A DNA stretch of 64,000 bases, taken from NCBI RefSeq assembly GCF_040712315.1, contig NC_134022.1:6820001-6884000 (forward strand), in the 5' to 3' direction. The stretch is from Castanea sativa. Its lineage: Eukaryota > Streptophyta > Magnoliopsida > Fagales > Fagaceae. Made by a program: the position numbers and the translations under genes. Each line of letters starts with the position of its first letter. The first letter of the stretch is position 1. Positions 34,980 to 46,352 of this stretch are shown in pieces. Below the pieces are notes generated by a model. It searched no databases. It had not been told where the DNA came from and was given only the letters and a program-made list of their open reading frames with translations.

Positions 34980-35300
34980 GGAGAAAATAGCAAAATAACC
35001 CTCAGTTGCTAACTATATAGTTAGCAGGCCCGGTTTCTAAACTATATCATTTACTAGCATCTCGAGTCTTAGAGACTCGATTTTAGGCCTAAAAATCGAG
35101 TCTTTGAGACTCGGTTTTTTAGTTTGATGTGGCGTTTTTGCCAGGTGGCATCCACCTGGAAATCGAGTCTCTAAGACTCGATTTTTAAAACCGAGTATTA
35201 GAGACTTGATTCTTGCCACGTAAACGCCACTTAGATCTCGAGTATTAGAGACTCGGTTTCCTGAAATGGAAACCGAGTCTCATAAACTCGATTTTTAAGT
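34980..35300 (+). repeat. Left terminal inverted repeat of the giant MULE
   Basis: About 210 bp align closely and then in patches with the reverse complement of 60115-60404. Shared strings are AACTATATAGTTAGCAGGCC, GATGTGGCGTTTTTGCCAGG and several palindromes of the type AAATCGAGTC...GACTCGATTT. The first ~60 bp contain a TAACTATATAGTTA palindrome. These modules may be transposase-binding sites and carry the transposase promoter; that role is inference from MuDR. Confidence 0.92.
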
Positions 35301-35350
35301 GGGGGTGGGTCCCATCTGTCACTTCCATGTCTCTCTCTCTGGAGAGTCTG

Positions 35351-35590
35351 AACTCTGATCTGAAGACCTGGTCTTGAATATAACAAAAAGTATCTCTGAT
35401 CTGAAGACCTGGTCTTGAATATAACAAAAAGTATCACGTGAAGTAGTGTAAATCTTCAGAAAAAATATCTTCAGTCAGAAAAAGTATCACGTGAAGTAGT
35501 GTAAATCTTCAGAAAAAATATCTTCAGAAAAAATATCACGTGAAGTAGTGTATTGTCTCTGAAAGTAAGTATCACGTGAATTTTCAGAAA
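35351..35590 (+). repeat. Subterminal tandem repeats
   Basis: A 43-bp unit (TGATCTGAAGACCTGGTCTT) occurs twice in tandem, followed by about three copies of a ~50-bp unit containing AGTATCACGTGAAGTAGTGT. CACGTG is a perfect G-box core. Short CTCTCAACTCTCACACAAAC repeats follow at 35738-35800. All lie between the terminal repeat and the transposase start and may be promoter or 5' untranslated sequence. Confidence 0.85.
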
Positions 35591-35843
35591 AAGAAAGCAC
35601 GCGTGTACGTCTTCACAAAATAGGTCTCCTAGGTCTCTCAGGAATCTTAAAAAAAAAAACTGTACAGGAAAGCAAACATTGCTCTTCTCTCACACATTCA
35701 GCAAAACCATCTCATCATACAATCCTGCAAACATTGGTCCTCTCTCAACTCTCACACAAACATTGCTCCTCTCTCAACTCTCACACAAACATTGTTCCTC
35801 TCTTCACTCTCATACAATCCTAGTAGCATATTTGCACATCCTC

Positions 35844-35904
35844 ATGTCAGGTAATGTTCTCCTCACTCTTACCTATATATATATTTACATATTTACATAT
35901 TTAC

Positions 35905-35947
<43 letters not shown>

Positions 35948-35953
35948 CATACA

Positions 35954-35985
<32 letters not shown>

Positions 35986-36003
35986 TACATACATATTTAT
36001 ATT

Positions 36004-36051
<48 letters not shown>

Positions 36052-36310
36052 CATACATACATACATATATATATATATATATTTATATTTATATTTATAT
36101 TTATATTTATATTTATATTTATATTTATATTTATATATATATATATATATTTATTTTAGAAAGTGAGGAGAAAGATATATATATATATATATATTTACAT
36201 ACATACATACATATATATATATATTTATATTTATATTTATATTTATTTATATTTATATTTATATTTATATTTATATTTATATATATATCTATTTTAGAAA
36301 GTGAGGAGAA

Positions 36311-36371
<61 letters not shown>

Positions 36372-36541
36372 TATACATATATATATATATATTTATATTT
36401 ATATTTATATTTATATTTATATTTATATTTATATTTATATTTATATTTATTTATATTTATATTTATATTTATATTTATTTATATTTATTTATATTTATTT
36501 TAGAAAGTGAGGAGAAAGATATATATATATATATATATATT

Positions 36542-36586
<45 letters not shown>

Positions 36587-39500
36587 ATATATATATATAT
36601 TTTATTCATGACCTAGGAAGTCTTTTTGCTAGCTTTCGGTGAATTTATCTGCTTCCTTTTCTCCATAATTTGTATTAAATTTGAGTTTGTATATCACATA
36701 TGGTATATTTAACTGTATATTAATGCCTTGATTTTGAAATTAGATGATATGTCTAATTTTGATTGCTCATGATCAAATTGCACTCATTCATTTGCACATC
36801 CTCATGACTTTTGTTGTTTGGTTTGATATTTTTATTTATATTTTTGTTAGAATTGAGTCGAAATTTTGTAATGGGGGTGAGTTTTGTCTTTAATTTTTTT
36901 ATTTGTTTGAGTACGAAATGATAATGATTGAGTGTGTTTGTATGTGATGTGGGGTGAGAAGTTGTAATTTTTGTACTTTGAGTAGATATTCAAGGTTTTC
37001 TAATTGATGTTAAATAAAAGAGATAAAATATGTCACTAACATATTATACTTTACTCTCTAATAGGTTCACAATCTCTGAAGAATATTGATATAAATGTAT
37101 ACTATGGTGGACCCCTTGACAATCCTGGAGAGATTGACGGATTCCCATTTAGAGGGCCGGGTATTGAATGCTACTACATGATGATACGTCGTAAGTTGAA
37201 GACGTTGGATGATTTGAAGAGGAAAATAATGCACTCATTGAGTTTGAACCCTGCTTGGTATGACATCAAGATTATTTATCGTTACCCACAAGAAGTCCTT
37301 CATGAACGGATAAATTACGGGTATATGGAGATCAAAGAAGACAAACATGTAAAGATGATGTTTAATAGGATCCAAAAAATGCCCCAAGTAAATGCTGCTG
37401 AGTTGTACGTAAGTTCGGAGCCGCTTGTAGAAGTTGATACTGAGATGGTGCAACAAACAACTACGGCTTTACAATTTACAGCCCTAGATGATGGATGTAC
37501 TACAATGGGAGGGTATACAATGGGAGGTTATACGCTCCCATCTCAAGATCATGTTGCCAATACTGGTGAACCCCTCCATCCTCAAGAGACACATTTAGAG
37601 GAGGAAGACGAAGACGAAGATCATGCCGCGAATGATGGTGAAAATATTGATGATGTGGATGAATACGAAGAGAGGATTGAGCGAGGCGACTTTGAGAACG
37701 ATATGGATGACCATGAAGTTGTTCCCAATTTTGAAGAGGAAAATATGGAGTACCATGATGAAGGTGATGCAGACCATGATATTGGCATCCAGCATGATAC
37801 AAATGCGACTACTACCTACAGACCTCCTGCCGACTCATTTTACGCAAATACTTGGGAAAATATGGTTGATCCTTCACGTCTTCAGATACCATTTGTTTCA
37901 ACTTGGGAAGATGGGATGCATTTTCATAAAGGGTTGACTTTTGCAAATAAAGAGGCGGTGAAGCGTGCATTGATAATATACGCAGCAAATGATAATAGAA
38001 ATTTTATAATCCGGAGGTCGACCAAAACTAAATTGTGCGCTGCATGCGTTGACGACAACTGCAAGTGGTACGTTGGGGCATTCATGAAGGTTAAACTTAA
38101 TGGTCTATGGATGGTCACGTCTTATGTGGGTCCACACACTTGTATACCCTTTGGCCTGCGAAGAGACGGTAAAATGATGGATTCTAATTTTGTTGCATCA
38201 GAAATTGTGGGAAAATTGCGACAAAATCACACTGCTCGTATACAAGATCTCTGGGACATCATGCATACTAAGTATAAACATGAGCTTTCTTACTATAAAG
38301 TATGGGACGCAAAACAAAAGGCAATTGCTAAGATATTTGGGGATTGGGAGGAGTCTTATCAAAGGTTGCGAAAGTTGTTGTTGGCATACTTGGATCAGGA
38401 TTCGGGTACCCAGTACAATTATCACACCATACCTAGGCCATACGAGAATTCTGCGTTACTGCGCTATGTATATTGGGCATTTGCTCCATGCATTGCTGCA
38501 TTCCAATATTGTAGGCCAGTGATCAGTATTGATGGGACTCATTTGTATGGTAAATACAAAGGGGTTTTGATGATTGCAATGGCAACTGATGCCAACCAAA
38601 AGGTTTTGCCTCTTGCCTTTGCTGTTGTGGATAAGGAGTCAGAGGCTAGTTGGGGGTGGTTTTTAGAGTGTCTCAGGGCTTTGATTGAGTATGTTATACC
38701 TGCCAACGGCATTTGCATTATTTCTGACCGACATAAAGGTATCAAAAACGCCATTCGACAGTGGCCTAGAGGGAGGGACGGAACAGAACAGGTATATCAC
38801 CGATATTGCCTTCGACATGTTGCTAGCAACTTCAACAGACGCTTTGATGACCCGATTCTAAAGGCATTGGCCTTGAAAGCTGGATATGCGACCCATGAAG
38901 CTAAATTTGAATCCATAATGCAAATCATTAAGGAGGCCGAGATTAATTTACTGAGGGGTGTAGACCCTACTGCTCGCCATGTTGGACGCTGTATGCCATA
39001 CACATATTTAACCAGTGAGGATGTGGACAAATGGACCCAGTCACATGATGGTGGAAGACGTTACGGGGCAATGACAACCAATATCTCTGAGTGCTTTAAT
39101 GGGGTACTTAAAGGTGCCCGCGGTTTGCCCATTGCGGCAATGGTTGAGTTCACTTGGTCCAAACTTGTTGCATATTTCCACGATCGACATAAAAAAATTA
39201 CGGAAGATCTCTTTCGAGGTAAGGCGTGGAGTGATTATGCAATGGAGATCTATAACAAAAATGCGCAGAAAATCGCAGCCCACACTGTGAGGAATTTTAA
39301 TCATGAAACTGGTGTATATCAAGTGCTTACCCCGTACAACGACCATAGAGGTGGAGGGGGAAACCACAGTCATGAAGTGCACGCATTTGATAGAATATGT
39401 GGTTGCGGAAAGTGGCAAAACTTGAAGATTCCTTGTTCACATGCAATTAAAGTTCTTCAAGGTCTGCACCTCGATGCGACCAGCTATATTGACCCATGTT

Positions 39501-39817
39501 ATAGTTTGAACAACGCCATTCACACATATTCACATCATTTTGTGGTGCCAAAGTCAGAGTCATTGTAAAGGGACGTTCGCGGACCACGGTGGGTGCCTGA
39601 CCCACAGCTATTGCGGGCCAAAGGTTGTCCTGTGGCCTCAAGAATAAGGAATGAAATGGACGGGGTACGACGAGAACGGGGAAGCCGGAGGGAAGATCCG
39701 GACTTGAGGGAGATTCAACCGAGGCAGCGATGTGGAGTGTGTCATCAAGAGGGGCATAACCGTAGAAGCTGTCCCAATTCCCTTGGGGCTTCGACAAGTG
39801 GTAGTGCTACAAACTAG
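35844..39817 (+). CDS. MULE transposase (mudrA-like) with in-frame stop
   Basis: A tiny first exon (ATGTCAG, 35844-35850) joins exon 2 at 37065 through a GT-AG intron, adding [20 protein letters not shown] ahead of the long frame. The frame runs to TAA at 39566 (about 836 residues). It has an N-terminal PB1-like region, an acidic stretch ([15 protein letters not shown]), a MuDR-type DNA-binding region ([12 protein letters not shown]) and the MULE DDE core with [27 protein letters not shown] and [10 protein letters not shown]. The SWIM zinc finger is [17 protein letters not shown]. Past the stop, the same frame continues for 82 codons with a [14 protein letters not shown] zinc knuckle, so the natural protein is probably about 920 residues. 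The stop lies at a linker, after the catalytic core and SWIM. It cuts and joins the element ends. Confidence 0.92.
35870..36604 (+). repeat. Complex (TA)n/(TTTATA)n minisatellite in the transposase intron
   Basis: About 730 bp of TATATA, TTTATA and TACATACA runs. The unit TTTTAGAAAGTGAGGAGAAA recurs at about 36153, 36292 and 36498, which shows higher-order amplification. The long 'IYIYIY' open frames here are artefacts. AT-repeat DNA of this kind cruciform-extrudes and is unstable. Confidence 0.95.
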
Positions 39818-40255
39818 GCAAGTGCTCTCACTGTTTTTATATAATATGCTATGAATTTCATTTGGTTTTTGTTCTTCGCATTTGGAAACTAACGATTGTA
39901 TTTTCATGTTTGTCAGGCGAGCGAAGACTCGATTAAAGTTTTGGCAATGTACGTGGGACTTGTCGTTATCTTCTGTATATGCATGTACAAGTGTTTTTTT
40001 TTACTTTGTTGAATGTTGTTGCCGAATGTAGACTATGTTAATTTTAGTTAGTTGTTTTTTTCTATATTTTGTTTATTGTTGAATGTTGTTGTAATTGAAC
40101 TATTTGTTATCCATTGTACTCGTCACATTAGTTGCGTTGTGCAGCTTTTGCCTAGCCAGTAATGAATAGTAACTGTTTGGGACCGGTTGTTTGTTTCTGA
40201 TGTACCCTTTGATTGGTTGTATCTAGTTGTTTACTACTGTAGGGGAAGGGAAAAA
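39818..40255 (+). other. 3' flank of the transposase gene
   Basis: T-rich non-coding sequence with repeated GTTGAATGTTGTTG; presumably 3' untranslated. No terminator is assigned. Confidence 0.5.
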
Positions 40256-40580
40256 ACTAAATCTTGTTTACTGCTGCAGTAGCTGCAACCAAAAAAAAAA
40301 AATCCCAGTGGAAATCGAGTCTTTGGAACTCGATTTCCTTTGGGCAGATTCAAACGCACTTTTTATTACTAATGTAAATTGAGGCTTTTAAACTCGATTT
40401 TTAAAGGCGCCATTTCCGCGGAATATTATTATTTTTAAAAGAACCACTAAACTAAAAATCGAGGCTTTAAAACTCGATTTGCAAAGGCGGCTTTTTAGTG
40501 TAAATCAAGGGTTTTAAACTCGATTTTATATATGTAAATCGATTCTTTTAAACTCGATTTTTAACGGGGCCAATTCCTAG
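40256..40580. repeat. Internal array 1 of terminal-repeat palindromes
   Basis: At least five modules of the type AATCGAGTCTTTGGAACTCGATTT, each an inverted repeat of ATCGAG, separated by 20-60 bp. The left edge (GCTGCAGTAGCTGCAACC, A run, CCCAGTGG) recurs at 45190-45245. It could be an old right terminal repeat or a subterminal array of a smaller ancestor element. Confidence 0.88.
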
Positions 40581-40885
40581 AATTTTGTTGCCATTTACCA
40601 TTAGATATCTAACATTTTCGTTAGTTGTCATAGTCCAATATAACAATTTAATCTATCATTTATTTTTATTTTTTTTACTCTAGTGTTTCGCATCAACCAG
40701 CTGATGGTTTGTGGTATTCACAGGGCTCTTACACTCTCAAGATGACACTGGAGGATGGTAACAATCAACTGTTGACCTGCATTAGCTTCAAATTCAGTAT
40801 CAGCTTTGGATCTTCTGTGTCTGATAGTTGAATACCTTGCTGATGTTTGCGGTGTTGCAACGTGGTGTTCATTAGAAAATGACTT

Positions 40886-41311
40886 GTGGCCATGAAGCTA
40901 CAAGGTATCCAGTTTTCTCATCCTCATAAGCCTTGTCAGAGTCAGAATCATACTGTTCCTCCCTGCTCCCACAATGGATGTCAAAATATATTGGTCCAAG
41001 ATACAGTGAACTCTCTTATTTGTATGCTTAATAGGGACATTTCCCAGACAGAGAGGTCAGATAGTGAAGATGTCAGTGGATTGGTCGAAGAATGGCCTTC
41101 TAAGAAAGACATAGGCCATATGTTTGAGTTTATAGCATGTTATGTTGCATGTGAAAGAGCTAATGTCTCAAAAAGTGTCCTGAGTCAGATTTTAGAATAC
41201 TTGACATCACAAAATAATTTTCCAACTAGTGTTTCCTCTCATCACATAACTTCAACAAGAAGGGAGAAGCAGGTGCTTGCCCTTCTAGATTTTATATGGT
41301 TTGTGGTTTGA
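40886..41311 (+). pseudogene. Captured VPS8-like gene fragment
   Basis: The stop-free stretch includes LVQDTVNSLICMLNRDISQT, WPSKKDIGHMFEFIACYVAC and SKSVLSQILEYLTSQNNFP, which I match from memory to plant VPS8, the CORVET tethering subunit. The reading frame has no proper start and ends at an intron-like boundary (VLALLDFIW, then non-coding). It is a genomic fragment with flanking intron, not a gene. Function is unlikely unless transcribed as part of a chimera. Confidence 0.6.
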
Positions 41312-41706
41312 AATTTTGTTCAATTGCTGATCTCATTTTTTTTTAGTTTGCTTAAAACAAGTGAGGGAAAGGGGGATTCAAATGTAGGTTCTCCTCGTAA
41401 AAGAGACCGAGCATATTCATTGAGCCACAAAGCTCTTGGTTGATAATCTCACTTTTGACAGTAGTTGTTGAAAGCTTCCAAGGTTTTTTGTTTGTGTGTG
41501 TGTGTGTCAGTGCATGTAGTTTAAGAAAAGATAAGTTAGAGTTTGTAGTGAAAGAATTTGTTGATGTGTATATTTTGATATCAATTATGTTTGTTACCTG
41601 CAAAGAGAGTCATTTGGTTTCATTGATTCTGACTTTGTTGGATGACTTGTTTCATCATGCAGATAAAGGTAGTGCCTTTTGACATTCCAGTGTAATAGTT
41701 GGTTTC

Positions 41707-41955
41707 ATGAAGGTAGCCGGTGAAAATAGAGGTGACAAATTCCAACACCAGAAGAAAAAAATAACTTCAGCAAAGCTGTTTGATAGGAAAGGTGCTCTTG
41801 ATTTGGCCTCATGGATGTTTAATGTAGTCACATCTGTCGGAATAATACTTGTCAACAAAGCCTTGATGGCTAAATATGGCTTTAGCTTTGGCGGGTTGCC
41901 TCTCTCTGTCTCTCTGTCTCTCTTAATATCATATTCAAACATTCAATTTGATTAA
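41707..41955 (+). pseudogene. Captured nucleotide-sugar transporter N-terminal exon
   Basis: After a Lys-rich N terminus the frame gives [20 protein letters not shown] and [13 protein letters not shown], the first membrane helix of the plant UDP-xylose/UDP-rhamnose transporter family (KT-type nucleotide-sugar transporters of the Golgi). It stops after one helix and runs into a CTCTCTGTCTCT tract. The ATG at 41707 could be the original start. The rest of the transporter is missing. Confidence 0.75.
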
Positions 41956-42558
41956 TTTTTCTCCTTTGCATTACTTACATAATACATGTCATGCTTTATG
42001 CTTTAAATTTCCATGATGACATCAATGAGTTATCTGCGGGGTGTTTGGGTTATAGAGACTAGTTACAAAGATTTTATTTTTTACTTTTATAATTTGTAAA
42101 CTCCTTATATAGTATAAATTGCCTTAACTGGCCTGCAGTGGTTTTTCTTTTGGAGATGTTTTTTCTACTTTATCATTTGGTGCATTGCCAATTTGTGGTT
42201 AATAATCACAATCTTGCGGAAGACAAAATTGAGATAAATTGATAATTAATCAATAATTTCGGTGGATTTTCAACTAAATGATCTAAAAAGATTTCAACCA
42301 TGAATTTAAAATATGGGATAAATATTGCCACCAGTCATTTCAAATCAATTGTTGTCAAATAGGGAAGTTTATTGATATGCTAAGGTTAAAAATTGTATCT
42401 TATTTAAAATTTACAAGAAAAAGAAAAAGGAAAAAGAAAAAGAAAAAAAAGAAACAAAAGCAGAGAGTTAAGGCGTGACGTGTAGGAAATTATTTGATTT
42501 GAGAAAAAAAGCTCGGTGGTTTAGTTGTTTCAAATGTTAGATCTGTTCAGTGGGGCTC

Positions 42559-42660
42559 ATGGAACCTTTGGAAGTGGAATGCCAAAGGATGATCAGAGTC
42601 TTTGATGACAATGGAGATGGACGAATTGATTTCAAAGAATTTGTCAAAGAATTTAAATAA
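42559..42660 (+). pseudogene. Captured EF-hand exon
   Basis: A 33-codon frame ending in TAA encodes a single canonical EF-hand: loop DDNGDGRIDFKE has Asp, Asn, Asp, Gly, Ile and Glu at positions 1, 3, 5, 6, 8 and 12, flanked by helix-like VECQRMIRVF and FVKEFK. It is below usual ORF size and is likely the last exon of a calcium-sensor gene (calmodulin-like or calcineurin-B-like). The helix before the loop has the usual RVFD register. Confidence 0.6.
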
Positions 42661-42855
42661 TGACATTCAGTATTACTTTAGAAAAGCGAGTTTTACTCAC
42701 GGAATATTGAGTTTAGACCATAATTTTCACCAAGCACTTATAATTCTTGCAAACACTAATACAAGTACATCTTTTCATAACATACCAACAACGAACAATA
42801 GGATCATTTGCCCTCACGATCAACAACAGATCAGTTTGCACAAAACGTGTAGACA

Positions 42856-43470
42856 TCAACAACAACGTTGAATGTTCGTAGGTAGAAATTTTTGGAAGTC
42901 ATCATTGCTTGAATCTGAGAAGTTTGAAATGTCACTTTCATCATCTAACGCAGTAATTTCATTAATAGACTTCATGGCTCGCTCTTGCGCCTTCCCCTTT
43001 AGATGCTTCCTAGCTTTTTGGACTGCATGAAAACGGTCTAACCGCCTTTGCATTTGATTGTTCTCTTGTTCAAGGCGAGCAAGTATGTTGGCAGGCTCAT
43101 CTCTAGGTAACTCGGCTGAGCGTGCCTTAGGAACTCGTAACCCGTGCCATCGACAATACACCTCCAACTCACACCTCTTCTCGTATAGGGTTGACCATGG
43201 TGGTTCTGCTACGGTGAACTCCATTGCGGTGGTATCTGTACTTAGTTTTGTAGGTTTGCCGACCATGATGTGGCCAATGCTTCCAAGACTCTCGTACGTG
43301 TATATTGGCATATTAACGAAATCTCTCTTCTTTCCAACCCATTTCCCTCCATAGTGGTCTGTGTATGTTTGTAGTTGTTGATCTGCTGGAACTTGTGATA
43401 ATTCATTTGTTGAAGTAGATTGAAACTTGTTTCTACGTGTATGAGATGATGTTGAGGCGTTGCGACTCAT
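42856..43470 (-). CDS. Unrecognised 204-residue ORF within the giant MULE
   Basis: An ATG at 43470 opens an uninterrupted frame with even, coding-like composition. The N terminus is Ser/Thr/Asn-rich. The middle contains YGGKWVGKKRDFVNMPIYTY and a Trp/Cys-containing patch (CELEVYCRWHGLRVPKA). A Gln/Arg/Lys coiled-coil-like segment (ARLEQENNQMQRRLDRFH) precedes an acidic tail (DDESDISNFSDSSNDDF). I know no family with this order. It may be a captured host gene, an accessory gene of the element, or a transposase-associated ORF. Length and lack of stops argue for selection or recent origin. Confidence 0.55.
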   Translation of the reverse strand: MSRNASTSSHTRRNKFQSTSTNELSQVPADQQLQTYTDHYGGKWVGKKRDFVNMPIYTYESLGSIGHIMVGKPTKLSTDTTAMEFTVAEPPWSTLYEKRCELEVYCRWHGLRVPKARSAELPRDEPANILARLEQENNQMQRRLDRFHAVQKARKHLKGKAQERAMKSINEITALDDESDISNFSDSSNDDFQKFLPTNIQRCC

Positions 43471-45091
43471 AGCTTACTCAAACTACAAAGTTAGCGGTGT
43501 AGGAATAAGAAAAGAATTGTGGTACATTTATAACCTCATTCCACTGTGTATTCAATAATAAAATTTAACATATTCAGGCTTGTCATGTCAATACAGGCTG
43601 GAAAACCACGATACGAATTTTTTGTTCAAATGTTCCCAATGTCATAGTGAGATTCTCTTATTCTGGGCAGTAGTTGCAGTGTACTGCTATGACTATTCAG
43701 CTGAACAGTATTCATGTGAAGAGTATTTAGCATGCTTGTGTTTCATCTGACATGAACTTGACAAGACAATACCGAGTTGTGTTAAATGCATCATAAACTT
43801 TTCAGGGGTCTTCTGCATCCTTGAAAACAGTGCATTGCAAAATGATGCAGATCTGTGTATTGACGTGAGTATGAATGATATGACTAGATAGGGTTCAACA
43901 GTGCCGAGCTATTGAGCAGCACATGTAGCACTATGAATATCAGTGTAGCAATGGTGGACAGCTGACCCCCAAACTCGAGAATTTGTTTTAATAAATTTAG
44001 ATTTTGAATAAGGGCTCTCAACCTAAACATGTTGTCTCCAATTATATATGTAAGTACACAAAGATGGATCTTCCTGACCAAAATGGAACAAAGTGGACTG
44101 AATGGACCAAATTAGACCAAATCACACCAAATCAGACCAAATCAGACCGAATGAGACCAAATTAGACCAAATCAGACCAATAAAAAGAATGTAATGAGAG
44201 TTGGCCTAGCTAGTTGGGAAATGTGCTAGAATGAGAAAGGAGCATGCAGTTCTAGTAAATCCTTTGTGGACTCTTGAGACGGAAGCAAAGGTTCACTTTA
44301 TCCTTTTCCAACTTTTTCTTCCTTCTATATGAAATTCCCTTTTGATGATGCTATTTTTGTTCTTAGAAAGGAAAAGCTAGCTGACTTTTTAAATTAATAA
44401 TACAACTTTTCATTCCTATATTTATTTGGCCTAGAATGCATGTTTGAACATCACAATTGCGCTTATTAACAGCTTTGATTGCCTTACTAAAAAACTAGGA
44501 GTGTGGTCTCGTATGAATCAATGTGTCTCCTTTCGAAGGCACAAAAAATGAAAGAAAATTCATGTTGGTATGATTGAGCCTCTTTTTCTTCTAGCAAAAT
44601 TTGCGTAAATTATGATTTCATCTCTATGATAGTAATGTTTCTGGTCCATCATTTAATGAAAAACAAAAAAAAAAAAAAGTTTGGGAACTTTGTTAAACTC
44701 AAAGAAACCTGACAATTAATTAAAAAAAAATGAAAACATTATTTACTAGAAGATGGCCGAAATTAACTAGAAAGATAGTTATGAGTTTGACTGAGGGAGA
44801 AAGAACTGTATTTGCATGATGTAATCAATGGACTTTCACCATTAGAGAGAGTGCGTGTCTGGGACACTTTGAATGGTGAAGAAAGAAAACAAAGATTGGA
44901 AATTGGAAGACAACAGACAAAACATAAAAGTAATTAATTGAAATTTGGAAGCTGCTAAAAAAGTACCTCTCTATCTCTTTCTCTCTCTCTCGGAGATGAT
45001 GATGGGGTCAATAGGGGAATGATTTCCAAATGCGCATGTTGGAGAAGAGAGACATTTTAATTCGTGGGTGGCAAGACATTCAAATTCATAT
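43471..45091. other. Non-coding cargo between captured fragments
   Basis: No gene was seen. Positions 44097-44181 hold about eight imperfect 10-bp units (GACCAAATCA). A CTCTCTCTCT stretch lies near 44970-44992. Confidence 0.5.
44097..44181 (+). repeat. 10-bp minisatellite (GACCAAATCA)n
   Basis: About eight units alternating GACCAAATTA, CACCAAATCA and GACCGAATGA. No coding role. Confidence 0.8.
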
Positions 45092-45790
45092 TTTTAAAAG
45101 AACCTACAGTGAAAATCGAGGCTTTGAAAAACGATTTTCAATTTAAATCGAGGCTTTCAAACTCGATTTTCAATGGAAACCTAAATCTTATTTACCGCTG
45201 CTGTAGCTGCAACCAACAAAAAAACAAAAAAAAAAATCCCAGTAGAAATCGAGTCTTTGAAACTCGATTTCCTTTGGTAAATCGAGGCTTTTAAACTCGA
45301 TTTTCAATGTAAATCGAGACTTTTAAACTCGATTTTCAATGTAAATCGAGGCTTTTAAACTCGATTTTCAATGTAAATCGAGGCTTTTAAACTTGATTTT
45401 TAAGGCGGCATTTCCTATATTTTTTTTAAAAAAAAACCACTAAACTAAAATCGAGGGTTTTAAACTCGAATCTAATAGGCAGAACATTTTCACTCTAAGT
45501 CGAGGCTTTTAAACTCAATTTTATATGTACATCGGGGCTCTCAAACTAGATTTATATTTTATCTTTTTCCATTTATGCCAAACCGAATTTGAAAAAACGT
45601 ACTGTAGAAATTGGACACGTGATTTTCATTTATCTTTTTGATATATTTTTAAAAAGTCACGTAATAAAATCGAGCCTTTCAAAGCTCGATTATTTTTTAC
45701 TATGAAAGAAAGGATATATTTAAAAATCGACAATTTGAAACTTGATTTTCACATTAAAGCAATCGAATTTCAAAGGCTCGATTTATACAT
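45092..45790. repeat. Internal array 2 of terminal-repeat palindromes
   Basis: About twelve modules of the type AAATCGAGGCTTTTAAACTC-GATTT. Positions 45277-45404 are four perfect-register 32-bp tandem units (GTAAATCGAGGCTTTTAAAC...). The lead-in at 45180-45245 is a copy of 40256-40310. Each module can form a short stem-loop. Similar modules fill both terminal repeats. Confidence 0.9.
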
Positions 45791-46352
45791 TTGATAATTA
45801 ATTTCAGATAAATAACAAAACTATGAAATTAATCTAAAATAGAGGGTGTTTAATTTCAAACTTCTGCACAATTACGTGTTTCAAAGACATAAATTAAATA
45901 GTTTAGTTTCTAAATTTGATAACTAATTCCAGATAAATAACAAAACTATGAAACACATCTAAACTACAGCTATGAAATTTCAAACTTCTGGAATTAAATA
46001 GTATTGCAGAGATAGAAGATATAAATTTTTTCCTCTTATACATGGCTTATCAAGACTGAGAAGTGGAGTTTTTTATATAATAAAAATCATGCATTGGATT
46101 AGGTGGCCTACGTGAAGCTGATTGAATTGGATTGAAGTTGATGCAACTGAAGAAGTTACGACATAAAATCTAAATATCTGACCATTAACATAATAACCAT
46201 TACTTTAGTTTCTAGACTTTACAGTTGCAAATAGAATACCTATACATACAATGTGGTCCACTGGGGACTCTTGCAGCAATACAACAACAAGATCACAGTT
46301 TATTTTATAGGTACACCAATACATTTTATGATAGCAAAAAAAACTGTCATAT
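45791..46352. other. Cargo DNA without recognised gene
   Basis: AT-rich. The phrase TTGATAATTAATTTCAGATAAATAACAAAACTATGAAA occurs twice in part (near 45790 and 45918), a local duplication. Nothing coding was seen. Confidence 0.5.

Noticed and set aside
35679..36510. Long open frames encoding IYIYIY repeats
   Set aside because: They are translations of TA/TTTATA microsatellite in the transposase intron; no domain or codon structure.
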